Positions 1-9,254 of a stretch of DNA of 64,000 nucleotides are shown piece after piece. The notes beneath the pieces were generated by a model. It was not told the DNA's origin. It ran no database searches and was given only the letters and a program-made list of their open reading frames with translations. Where the stretch lies: NCBI GenBank assembly GCA_047967505.1, contig CM106540.1. One strand, 5' to 3'. The DNA comes from Dipteris shenzhenensis (taxonomy: Eukaryota; Polypodiophyta; Polypodiopsida; Gleicheniales). Made by a program: the position numbers and the translations under genes. The stretch's first letter is position 1. Each line of letters opens with the position of its first letter.

Positions 1-870
1 ATGAAGGTGGCTTGCCAGACCACACCTCCTCTGGCACTTTCAACTCCAAAGCCTTGTTTGGCGACCTGTTAATAATGTGAACTGCTGTTTGCACGGCCCA
101 AAAGCCATGGGGTAATGCAGCATAAGACAACATACATCGAACCTTCTCCTGAATAGTTCGATTCATATGCTCACTTGCACCATTTTGAGATGCATTATGA
201 GGAGCTGTGAGTTCCTGTTTGATGCCCTTAGCTTGGCAAAACTGCACAAAAGCATGTGACACATACTCACCCCCATTATCGGATCTGAGGCATTTCAGCC
301 TGCGACCTGTCCGATTCTCAACCTGAGCGACAAACTTCTTGAAAGCATCTAAGGCATCGCCCTTATGCTTCAAGAAATAGACCCACACTTTGCGTGTGGC
401 ATCATCAATGAAAGTAATAAAATATTTTACATCCCCTAGTGATAACTGTGGCATCTCACACAAATCAGTGTGCACTAGATCAAGTGGTGCTCTATTCTGG
501 GGAGTTCTCCTCTTATGAGGAGTCACAGAATGCTTGCCAAATATACAATGATCACAAGTAGGCAAATCTGAAAAAGAAAGAGACGGCAGATAACCCAAAC
601 GTGACAGTTCTTGCATTCCTTTAACAGACATGTGTCCCAACCGGCTATGCCACAATGAAACCTTTGGCAGCTCGGTTATGGCAACAACATGATTACCCAC
701 ACTGGAAACATAAAGAGGGTACAAGGTATCACTCTTAAAACCCTCAACCACTACAGCCTGGCCATCAGTAATCACCCATTTGGAATCCCCAAATGTGGTG
801 TAGTAACCACTGTCATCCAATAAGCCAGTGCTAATCAGATTTTTCTTGATTTGCGGCACATGGCGGACAC
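1..870 (-). pseudogene. Integrase of copia element A (partial, frameshifted, open at edge)
   Basis: Resumes in another frame just after the protease stop, with RHVPQIKKNLISTGLLDD, then the HHCC zinc-binding region (LWHSRLGHMS and CDHCIFGK) and the catalytic core: first Asp in LVHTDLCEMP, second Asp in LRSDNGGEY, and Glu after ASQNGASEHMNR. The frame stays open to base 1, ending in the post-core SPNKALELKVPEEVW region. Apart from the frameshift near 870 I see no stop. RT and RNase H should follow outside the window. Confidence 0.9.
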
Positions 871-872
871 CA

Positions 873-1985
873 TCATATGCGTCCATCAGGAAATACTATC
901 TGTATACTGCCAATCCCTGCAATCTGACATGCATAGTTGTTCCCAAGATGAACAACTCCATGAGTACCTGTGTAGGAAGTAAACCACTCCCTATGAGGAG
1001 TAACATGAAAAGAAGCACCTGAATCCAAGAGCCAGGTGTGCATGTCATGGCCATCAATAACCAAAACATGTGCTATTACAGCAGAAGAGCATAAAACATC
1101 ATGTATGTCACTGTCACTGTCCTCTGCTGCAACATTCACTGCATCCAAGTCATCTGCCTTGGCCTTGCCTTTGCCTTTGCTTGCATTTGCTGCATCCTTT
1201 GTTTCAACCTTCTTGGCTTTCTGATCCCGTATGAACTTGAAGCACTTAGACTTCACATGTCCCTTCTTGCCACAATAAAAGCATTCAATATCCTTTTTGC
1301 CACGGGACTGACTGCGGGATTTGGACTTACTAGCAGATCTCCCCTTCTGCTGAGTCCTGCCTCTATCCTGTACCTGCAAAGCATTTGAAGACTTGCTGCC
1401 CGCATTATTCTTCCTGCTCATCTCCTCCATAAGGAGAGAGCTCTCTACATCAGCATAAATAAGAGTGACATTCGAATTTGACAGGGTAGTCTTGAAAGTG
1501 TCCCAACTCTCAGGGAGGGTACACAGCAAGAAGGTAGCCTTGAACTCCTCATCAAGGTTCAACCCCTGTGCAATCAGCTGTGTAAAGATGGCATTGAACT
1601 CACTCAAGTGTGAGGTCATAGCTGTACCTTCCTTCATGCGAAGATCAACCAGCTTCTTCAGCCAATAAACCTTACTGGCTGAGCTCTTTTGGTCATACAA
1701 TTCTTCTAGCCTTTGCCATAGACCATAAGAGGTCTTTTCAGCCTGAACATTGAACACAAGAGTGTCTGAAATAGTGAGCATGATAGCTGCCCTTGCGGAC
1801 AAATCAAGCTCTTCCCAGTCATCAGCTGCCATGTCAGATGGCTTGACACCCTTCACCCTTATGGGCTTAGCAATCTTCTTTAACAGAAGTACATTCAAGC
1901 ACTGTTCTGCCCATAATGCATAGTTGTGTGCTCCTTCCAGTTTCTTTATGTTCAGAATTGAAGAATCACTTCCCCCTGATGCCAT
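873..1985 (-). CDS. Gag-protease polyprotein of copia element A
   Basis: 370 codons. The N-terminal part (about residues 10-190) is a copia-type gag (UBN2/DUF4219-like) with motifs such as NYALWAEQCL and LYDQKSSASKVYWLKKL. A basic Ser/Arg/Lys-rich stretch follows, then a CCHC zinc knuckle near residues 234-247 (CFYCGKKGHVKSKC) for RNA binding. The aspartic protease follows, with the catalytic DSGAS motif near residue 322 (WLLDSGASFHVT). The frame ends early at a stop just after FPDGRI where protease should run into integrase; a two-base loss there explains it. The gag-protease block itself is intact. Start chosen at the first in-frame ATG, which gives the usual MASGGS-like gag start. Confidence 0.93.
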   Translation of the reverse strand: MASGGSDSSILNIKKLEGAHNYALWAEQCLNVLLLKKIAKPIRVKGVKPSDMAADDWEELDLSARAAIMLTISDTLVFNVQAEKTSYGLWQRLEELYDQKSSASKVYWLKKLVDLRMKEGTAMTSHLSEFNAIFTQLIAQGLNLDEEFKATFLLCTLPESWDTFKTTLSNSNVTLIYADVESSLLMEEMSRKNNAGSKSSNALQVQDRGRTQQKGRSASKSKSRSQSRGKKDIECFYCGKKGHVKSKCFKFIRDQKAKKVETKDAANASKGKGKAKADDLDAVNVAAEDSDSDIHDVLCSSAVIAHVLVIDGHDMHTWLLDSGASFHVTPHREWFTSYTGTHGVVHLGNNYACQIAGIGSIQIVFPDGRI

Positions 1986-3714
1986 ATCAGATAAGGAAAG
2001 TACCTGACTCCCTGGAAGTAAAAAGGACTGAATAAAAATTCTGATTTCTCAGAAAAAACCTGCTCTATTCAAGAGCCAGAAGCACTCTCAATGGTGCTGT
2101 TTTTTACTGTCGGGAAAATCTGCAGCAAAACAGTAAATGACCCTGCAAATACTGTACCTTCTGACACACTGTACCGTGCTCAAAGAGGCATAAAAACAGT
2201 AATTTCAGACTGCTGCAGCTGCTCAACAAGTGCTTAACAGTGCATAATCATCTGACAAAGCACAAACACTGCTGTAAACACTGCTGTACTGACTGTACTG
2301 ATCACTTCTCCCACCTCAGATGAGGTATTGCACTGAGTTAATATGCATAAACCACTTGGCAAACACCCAAAAAAAAATGACACTTCAGCCTGTCACAAAA
2401 CCTGCAACAGAAAATGGGATAAATCCCAAGCAATCACCCTTATACCAAGGGGAGAAAATGCATCTGAAGATCTCTGTCAGTAACCCAAGTGCTATCAAAC
2501 AAAGTCTGGGCAAAAGCCCCTTGATCTGACACCTGAATCAAGTGGAGAACACCTCAACACTGAGGTAGCATGCAATATGAAAATCTCTCTGACAAAATCA
2601 TCCACCAGTGTAATGCATATACTGCCCTGTGTAGAAATGACATACACAGATCCCAACGTACAAACACTCAATGAGGAACCTTTTGAGCACTGTCAACGAT
2701 GGACAGTTAGGGACCGAGTAAACTCGATGCGCCCTGGCCAAGCGTGGCTCAACTGAGGTTCTCTGAGTGTTGCACAAGAAATGTGACCTGCAAGAAAATG
2801 CCACCTCGACACTGCGGAAATCAAGACAAATGTGTGCTCTCTGGCACCACACTGCCTCAAGGCATACAATGCATCACCTGCCGGGCAAAAGCCCTATGAT
2901 CTGCTCACCTGTAAACTGAGATTCAAACCCAGTAAAAGCATATGTCCTCTTGCAAAATCAAGGCATTACCTTCCCAGAACAAAATAACTGTGCAATCAAC
3001 CACACACTGTGGTTCTCTTTTCCTCAAGCACGAGGTAAATGAAGGTACTTGCTGTACTTTCAAGAAAACACAGTTCTGTGAACTGAAAAATGATCCTTAA
3101 TCAAGAGGAATGAAGAGCAGAGTGCTCTTTCACCTCTCTTTCTTCCCCAAACAAAAAATGTACCTTTTGTACTTTCGTACTTGCTGTACTTGTGCAAAAG
3201 CCAGATCCAAGGAGAGAAGTTGCCTCTGACACAGATCCCAAAACAAAACAATACCTCCTTGCTGCAAAAAATCGGAAGCAGCTCCCTGCTGAAAGACCTG
3301 TCAACGTACAGTACGGTAATCTGTACTGTACGGCACAGGGCCGTCCGTACGGATGTACGGACGTACGGCCACCGTACGGCTGTACGGCCGTACATATGTA
3401 CGACGCGCGAAGGAGGCCTGCGGCAGCTCTTGCGCGATGCACCGATGTGCTGCTCCCTTGCTAAGTGGCGCGCTGCTGCGCCGCCCTGACCTGCGCAATG
3501 CGTCGCCGCCCTGGCTGCTCGACGCGCTGCCGCCCTGCGCCCAGATCTGCTGCGCCGCCCTGACCTGCGCAATGCGCCGCCGCCCTGGCTGCGCAATGCG
3601 AAGCTCGTCCGTACGGATGTACGGGCGACGTACGGCGCTGTACGGCGCTGTCACCTGCTCTAGGTAGAGGTCGAGGGTGGTTAGGCTAGGGTAGGGAGTG
3701 GAGTAGGAGAGGTA
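1986..3714 (-). other. Long leader of element A with GTAC cluster
   Basis: About 1.7 kb separates the primer site from the gag start, long for a copia leader. It is AT-rich near gag and strongly GC-rich at 3300-3650. That part holds a 74-bp direct repeat (3473-3546 and 3547-3620, second copy less complete) and 15 GTAC cores, 11 of them at 3306-3401. Open frames of more than 170 codons cross it on the sense strand, but their composition is low-complexity (Arg, Ala, Gly) and no domain is recognisable, so I do not call them genes. A nested foreign sequence inside the leader is possible. Confidence 0.6.
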
Positions 3715-3727
3715 GGCTCTGATACCA
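3715..3727 (-). promoter_or_regulatory. Primer binding site for initiator tRNA-Met
   Basis: Minus strand reads TGGTATCAGAGCC two bases after the LTR. This is the standard plant copia primer site, complementary to the 3' end of initiator tRNA-Met. It fixes the LTR end and the orientation of element A. Confidence 0.95.
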
Positions 3728-3729
3728 GT

Positions 3730-3929
3730 TGAAGGGCCTGATGGGGGAATGAGAGCAAGAGGGAGAGAGTGAGAGAGAGAGAAGACTCCAATGTGCGGGT
3801 GTGAAGTGATGAGCCACACCACAAACTCTTTAGTTTTATTAGGATTAGGTTTTACCCTATGACTGTCTTAAGACAGTCATAGGTGTCCTATCTTTAATGA
3901 AGGGTTGGCAATGTGCCTTTACCCCAACA
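3730..3929 (-). repeat. 5' LTR of copia element A (200 bp)
   Basis: On the minus strand it begins TGTTGGGGTAAAGG and ends CCCTTCA, followed by a two-base AC spacer and then the primer site, so both ends fit TG...CA. The same AC spacer sits between LTR and primer site in element L at 41005. At 200 bp it is a short LTR. It carries a 28-bp perfect palindrome (3856-3883) and a CT-rich stretch near its 3' end. The partner LTR is outside the window, so the age cannot be measured here. Confidence 0.88.
3856..3883. repeat. 28-bp perfect palindrome in the LTR of A
   Basis: The half-site CCTATGACTGTCTT is followed directly by its exact reverse complement with no spacer. All 14 base pairs match by eye; the next pair outward does not. 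It lies in the first half of the LTR. It could act as a dimeric protein-binding site or as a cruciform-prone element; neither is shown by the sequence. Confidence 0.9.
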
Positions 3930-5868
3930 ATGTAATCTTTGCTGAACATTCAGCTTCTCCTCTTCTGGACTGCAAAGCTAAGCCAGATGTTGACATGTCT
4001 GATGCCTTTGAATCTGGGTTATCTTTGCCATCCTCATAAGAGGACTTTGACCAGCAACATGAGCCTCCTGCAAGCCCTCCACCAAGCAATAATCAGCCAC
4101 AACCCCATGCTGATTTGCAGATTTCTCTTCCAGCACAAAATGATCCCACTATTCATGACGCAGTCATTGAAGAAAGAGCTGTCAATAGACAGCAAAGGCA
4201 AGTTCCCACATGGCTTCTTGATACATTTTTGGACAGCAAACAAGATCAGCCTTTTGCTGCCCGGACAAGATCAGGGAATAGACAGATGCATGGTCACTTT
4301 CTTGAATTTGCACTCCTTGCTACAGCTTGCAATGAAGAGCCCTTGTGCCATAAAGATGCTTTCGACAGCAAAGAGTGGATGGATGCAATGAGAGCTGAGT
4401 TACAATCCATTGCCAAAAATGACACATGGGAATTAGTAGATCTCCCTCCTGGCAAGCATGCCATTGGTACCCAGTGGGTCTACAAATTAAAAAGGAAATC
4501 TGATGGCAGCATAGATTGATACAAAGCCCGTCTTGTTGCAAAAGGGTATGCCCAACAACAAGGCATTGACTCTGTGGAGATATTTGCTCCCACATCCAGG
4601 ATTACTACCATTAGATGTGTCATTGCCATTGCAGCCTATCATCACTAGCAAGTGCACCAACTTGACATCAAAACTGCTTTTCTTCATGGGGATCTGCAGG
4701 AAGAAGTATATGTCACACAACCTTTTGGCTTTGAGGTTGTTAATTCTGGAAATAAGGTATGCCGGCTTAGAAAAGCCCTTTATGGTTTGAAGCAGGCCCC
4801 CAAGGCATGTTATGCCAAAATTCATGCACACTTACTATCCCTTAATTTTCAGAATAGCCCCACAGAACCCACTCTTTATATCCGTGGGAGTGAATCTGAT
4901 TTTTTAGTGCTGATTTTATATGTGGATGATATGCTCATCACCGGCCCAAAAACTCAGCAAATTGCAGCTTTCAAGGCTGATTTGCAGCAGATTTTTGACA
5001 TGTCAGACATGGGACAGCTCCATTATTATTTAGGCATTCAGTTTGCTCATGTTGAGGGGGGTATCATGATGTCTCAGTCCAAGTATATTGGACAGCTCCT
5101 TGATCGTTTTCAGTTCGAGGATTGCAAGCCAATCTCTACTCCAGTGGACCCTGGCTTCAAATTCTCAGCTCATGATGGGAGCCCACCATGTGATATTACT
5201 CTTTATCAGCAGGCTGTTGGATGCCTTATTTATTTATGTCACACCAGACCTGACTTACAGTATGCAGTATCTCAACTCAGCAGATTCATGCACATGCCAA
5301 GTTCACAGCATTGGCAGGCAGTGAAGAGAGTCTTCAGATATCTCAGAGGCACTCAAGATTTAGCCCTCTTCTATGGTGATCAGGGTTCACTTACCATGCA
5401 TGCTTACAGGATAGTGACTGGGCAAGATGTTCCGACACCAGAGTGTCACATACTGGCAATTGTTTTTTGCTTGGCAATTCATGTATCTCTTGGCTCAGCA
5501 AGAAGCAACCAACAGTTGCCACATCTAGCTGTGAGGCTGAGTACAGGGCAGCTTTCACCGCTATAGTAGAGTGTGTTTGGCTTCGACAGTTACTTACAGA
5601 TATTGGTATTCGCCAGACATCCTCGACTATTGTCTACATTGACAGCCAGAGTGCTTTGGCCATTGCACGTAACCCAGTGTTTCATACGCGTACCAAGCAT
5701 ATTGAAGTTCATTATTATTATGTTCAGGATCGGTTGTCAGCAGGAGACATAGAGTTGTCCTATCTTCCCACAGAGGACAACATAGTAGATATGTTTACAA
5801 AGGCACTTCCTCGTCCCAAGTTCGAAGTCTTTCAACAAGCTTTACACTTGGTTCCCTTTGTTACATGA
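3930..5868 (+). pseudogene. RT-RNase H region of copia element B
   Basis: Order: post-integrase linker, RT start (WELVDLPPGKHAIGTQWVYK near 4430), thumb and palm with the YVDDM catalytic motif at about 4919, then RNase H with the CEAEYRAAF motif at about 5530 and the terminal motif DMFTKALPRPKF at about 5790. Breaks: a stop in the linker near 4039, TGA at 4518, TAG at 4647, and a frameshift near 5410 where the reading continues as DSDWARCSDTR. Length and order fit the family, so only point decay has occurred. Not functional. Confidence 0.92.
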
Positions 5869-5982
5869 TCTGACATCCCTTGTACATTCATAGGTGGCTA
5901 TATCCTTTTGGATGAACATGTGCCACCATGACTAGAAAATACCAGGTATCCTGAGACGTTTCCAGAGTACTTCAGCCCATCC

Positions 5983-5996
5983 CATGGAGGGGGGTT
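5983..5996 (+). promoter_or_regulatory. Polypurine tract of element B
   Basis: ATGGAGGGGGGTT lies directly before the TGTAGGCC start of the 3' LTR, the expected site for plus-strand priming in an LTR retrotransposon. Confidence 0.75.
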
Positions 5997-6230
5997 TGTA
6001 GGCCATCTCCTGGTGGTTCTACTAATGCCCTATAGGCCATGGTATGTGCCTTGTAGGCATAAATATAGGCACTTCTAGTGTTAGTGCCTTTTAGGCCACA
6101 TAGGACACTTAGTCCTATGTGACACCTAGGACACTTAGTCCTAGGTCTAGGTACTTGTACCTTGTACTCCTTTTTCATTATCCAAGTTTGACGTGACAAC
6201 TGAGACTTGTACGACGTTTTGCTACTTGCA
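5997..6230 (+). repeat. 3' LTR of element B (right end unclear)
   Basis: Begins TGTAGGCCATCTCC after the polypurine tract. It contains a TATA-like CATAAATATAGGCAC near 6056 and repeated GGACACTTAGTCCTA units near 6106-6145. Four GTAC cores lie at 6150-6215. I cannot place its end: the sequence runs into a CT-run and then into the 66-bp repeat of the next LTR-like block. Confidence 0.6.
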
Positions 6231-6239
6231 CTCTCTCTC

Positions 6240-6672
6240 TCTCAATCGATCATACAAGCCCTTCTGATGCAGCACATGTCTAGTCCATGGCCTGCACCAG
6301 CCTCTCTTTCTTGCTACAGGTGCTGCGCACTGATGCAGCACCTGTCTAGTCCATGGCTTGCACCAGCCTCTTTTTCTTGCTGCAGGTGCTGCGCACTGAT
6401 GCAGCACATTGCTTGGGCTCCTGGCTGGACTCTTTCCAGCACCACAGCAAGCGCATGTAGGCACTCTATCGTGGCCTTTTGGGCTGCCCTAAATAAACCC
6501 TAACAGGGACTATGGTCTGCTGCCCATGTGGCAGCCATGTCGCTGCCCACATTGCAGCCTCGCCCTTTCCCCCTACAAGTTCATCTACCCATATGCCTGC
6601 TGAGGGGTTGACCCCCTGAGCTCTCCTCATTTTAGGGCTCACAAGTAGGGCATTAACCGTATTTCTCCAACA
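6240..6672 (-). repeat. Minus-strand LTR (copy i), 3' LTR with polypurine tract
   Basis: On the minus strand TGTTGGAGAAATACGG starts at 6672, preceded by TTGGGAGGGGG (6683-6673), a good polypurine tract. So this is the 3' LTR of a minus-strand element. It holds a 66-bp tandem duplication (6264-6329, 6330-6395, partial third copy). The same junction recurs at 13623 (copy ii) and 57507 (copy iii). The left end is not recognisable and may be lost at the border with element B. Confidence 0.65.
6264..6412. repeat. 66-bp tandem repeat, 2.25 copies
   Basis: CTGATGCAGCAC recurs at 6264, 6330 and 6396; the first two units match closely through TTGCT.CAGGTGCTGCGCA. The third unit breaks off after about 17 bases. 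Confidence 0.9.
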
Positions 6673-6894
6673 CCCCCTCCCAATGACACATTGTGGCCCA
6701 AAACCAACTCTGTCAAAGAGCTGCTCCATCAACTCCTTTGTAGAAGCTCTCAGGAACACATCAAGGATATCTTCTCTATCCCGTTCCGAATGCCACACCT
6801 CCAATATCCTGAGATTGCTGAGAGGAAATTGAATCCTAGTAAACCCTTCAACAAAGGAAAGGAGAAAGCTATTGTACAAAATGTTAACAACCAA
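6673..6894 (-). pseudogene. C-terminal coding remnant before LTR copy i
   Basis: Minus-strand frame ending in RVGFGPQCVIGRGCW across the polypurine tract. A similar end (RVGIGPGCVGEKGCW) is found at copy iii, with the shared upstream pattern F.R..T.ELME. This suggests the last residues of a retroelement polyprotein that run into the LTR, but I cannot assign a domain. It may instead be conserved non-coding DNA beside the polypurine tract. Confidence 0.4.
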
Positions 6895-7080
6895 TCACGT
6901 CCTGGATTGGATACCATTTCCTTCCATGACTGACTATGAGAAGAAAAAGCTAATTAGGAGGGTAAATGTTTTGGATGTAAGAAACATAAGCCAGGGCATC
7001 CGTGGCATAAATGTCCTGCTCTATTAGCCAAAATTGCCAAAACAAATTCTGTAAAAGGAAAAGGCAATCCAGGCTTCTAG
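6820..7080 (+). pseudogene. Gag zinc-knuckle fragment
   Basis: Plus-strand frames give KPFNKGKEKAIVQN and then, after a shift, KCFGCKKHKPGHPWHKC, a CCHC-like knuckle of the gypsy gag kind. Stops and shifts around it show a dead remnant. It overlaps the minus-strand remnant above, so one of the two readings near 6820-6894 is probably spurious. Confidence 0.45.
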
Positions 7081-8118
7081 GACTCTACGATGAACATAGA
7101 ACCAAGAGTAAATGCTATCCATTCAGCCAACACTAGTGTATGGATGTGTGAACTGAATAGAGAGTAGACATATTCATTATAGAGCATGGACAGAGAATAA
7201 ATATTTTTCTCTCCGTGTAAAGCGTTTGATAGGACGAATAGGGCTGAAATAGAAGAGTTGGAAAAAGAGAGTGATGATCTATAGTCTCTATAGATTAAGA
7301 AGCTCTTCATCACAAAATCATCTATAGCCAAGATCCACCTAGTTCAATTAAACATTTGGGTGAGAGAATCGTTTTAATACTGACCAGTTTGTTGAGAACA
7401 TGTTTCAGCTTATTGAGCAGGTTATTGTAAAGAGATTTCAGCAGCTAAGTATTCAAAAGAGGATTCTGAGCATGAAGAGATATTGAAGAGGCACTACAGT
7501 GGTACTTCTGCATTTTGAATATTCATCATCAAGAGGAACCAGAACTTAAAGATGAGATTTAAGTTCTGATTCAGAAGAGATCGTGTACTCCTAGGAGAAG
7601 ATTATTTGCAGATTATGAAGAGGAGATGCAAATGCAGAAGTAAAAGAAGAGAAATCACTAAACTGTGATTGGTAGACATTAAAACATTATTATATATTAT
7701 ACGCCAATGGTGTAACATGTATATGTATTTATGATGGACACCGACCAATTTGTTATGGCGGTGGATCATCTCAGTAGATAGGACTAGTCAAGCTGGAGCC
7801 ACTGCTTCAAATGGCATCAAATTTGGACATGTGATACTTATTCTATTAATAAAAATGTGCACACACATGTCTAGGTCCTAGGGGCAATAGGAAGGGAAGG
7901 GTGCATTAAGGTGCATTGAATGGTAGATGCATGGGTCATAGGTGTAAATGGGAAGATGGAACTTGCATAATCTCAAGGGACATTAATAAATTGTGAATTT
8001 CACGTAGCATTCTTCATTCACCTTGCATTCATCCGCCATCTCTCACACACCTTGCATGTAGATCGAAAATAGAAACAAGTACTCCACGAGGGCGCTCTTC
8101 CCCATTGGAGGGCCAATT
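7081..8118. other. No gene recognised (7.1-8.1 kb)
   Basis: AT-rich DNA with only short open frames. Purine-rich stretches at 7440-7650 (many GAAGAG units) could be an old gag or leader, but no domain can be read. The right end flanks the LTR of element C. Confidence 0.5.
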
Positions 8119-8259
8119 TGTTAGAATTATTGTTATAATTTAGCAATGACCAATGTAATGTAATAAGTAGGTTAGGGGCACTTTTCCCTCATTTAGAGGT
8201 TTTTTCCCCTAACCACAGTTAGTTCACTAACTACGGTTAGTGAAAGATAAGGTTTTGTC
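8119..8259 (+). repeat. 5' LTR of C, truncated
   Basis: TGTTAGAATTATTGTTATAA matches the 3' LTR at 12694 for 141 bp with three transitions, then the match ends after GGTTTTGTC. The 3' copy continues for about 250 bp more. The break falls inside a hairpin-forming sequence visible in the 3' copy (GGTTTTGTC, loop, GACAAAACC). U5-like sequence and the primer site are therefore deleted here. Confidence 0.88.
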
Positions 8260-8333
8260 TTTTTTTGGGAATTGTGCACTCCATTCCCAGCAGGGAATTC
8301 AGATTTGCATTTGCTGTATTTTCTTTCTCAGAC

Positions 8334-9254
8334 ATGGCCCAGCAAAATCGGAATGATTTCCAGTTCAGTGGTCTCTCACAAGAGGATAAGCTGGATGGTA
8401 CCAACTACTCCCTCTGGAGTTTTATGGTACGCAATATTCTGATTTCCCGTAATTTGTGGGACTATGTAAATGGGGATGAGATCCGGCCAGCAAATGTGGC
8501 ACCTAATACCCCTCCCCAGCAAGGAGGAGGCAGAGGTCGTGCACAGGGTACAGCTGCAGAACAAGTTATTGGTGCAGTTATACCTACCACTCCAGAGCAA
8601 AAGAGATGGGATTCATGTGATGCTTTAGCTTTGTCGTGTATTTCTCTTTCAGTGAAAAGATTCATCATTCCGCATATCCGGTCGTGTAAGACCTCAAAGG
8701 CAGCATGGGATATTTTGGAGAGCATGTATGCAGCTCGGAATGATGCCAGGGTGTCTTTTTTGAAAAGAGAATTGTCTCATACACATATGGAAGAGGGTGA
8801 CTCCATGTCAGTGCACCTCACAAAGCTACAGGATTTACGAGAGCAATTGCTAAATATTGATGAGATCATTCCTGATTCAGAGATGATTATCACTACTCTG
8901 AATTCTCTTCCTGAGTCTTATCTCAGCTTTCATACCTCACTGAATTTGTCAGAGGGGGAGTGCAAATCCTCTCAATTTTCATGAGTTGATAGGACTTCTG
9001 TTGCAGGAAGAGCAGACCAGGAAAAACATGGCATCACGAGCAGGTGAACATGCCATGCTTTCAAAATTCAAGCCTAAAGTAAAGGGACAAGCAAAGACAT
9101 CAGCAAATCAGCCTTCCAGTGGTTCAGGACAGCCTTCTCAAAAGGCTAAGGGTGATGCAGGTAAGCCCAAGAAGAAGGGAATAGCAAAAAGCTAGGTCAC
9201 TACATTGGAGAATGCAAGAAGAGGCTTGCAAAAGAAAAGAAAAACAGCTCCGGT
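8334..9254 (+). pseudogene. Gag of copia element C
   Basis: Starts MAQQNRNDFQFSGLSQEDKL and carries the gag motifs LDGTNYSLWSFMVRN, AWDILESMYAARN and LTKLQDLREQLLN. A frameshift near 8960 (continuing as NFHELIGLLLQEEQTRK) and a TAG near 9193 break it. A basic linker follows, then the second half of a zinc knuckle, KKLGHYIGECKKR, near 9187-9225; the first CxxC pair appears degraded. Start chosen at the ATG that gives a normal gag N-terminus rather than the upstream ATG at 8265. Confidence 0.85.

Larger units (their letters stand above)
1..3929 (-). mobile_element. Ty1/copia element A, 5' part, nested in element B
   Basis: Reading on the minus strand: 5' LTR (3929-3730), tRNA-Met primer site (3727-3715), a long leader, a gag-protease ORF (1985-873) and integrase (870 to the left edge). 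The gag-protease-integrase order, with integrase before RT, is the Ty1/copia order. The right end abuts plus-strand copia pol sequence of element B in mid-gene, so A was inserted into B; the other half of B and the RT and 3' LTR of A should lie left of the window. One frameshift near 870 separates protease from integrase, so the copy is probably not autonomous. Confidence 0.93.
3930..6230 (+). mobile_element. Ty1/copia element B, 3' half
   Basis: Plus-strand copia sequence starting in mid-pol at the codons DVIFAEHSA (the segment after integrase), directly next to the LTR of A. It continues through RT and RNase H to a stop at 5868, a polypurine tract (5983-5996) and the start of a 3' LTR at 5997. 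B is close to element C in protein sequence (both have WE.VDLPPGKHAIGTQWV). The 5' half is expected left of the window beyond A. The right end is unclear because another LTR-like region begins near 6200-6260. Confidence 0.88.

Noticed and set aside
3060-3596. 178-codon Arg/Ala-rich frame as a host gene
   Set aside because: GC-rich repeat DNA in a retroelement leader; no domain, and antisense frames of similar length exist in the same place.
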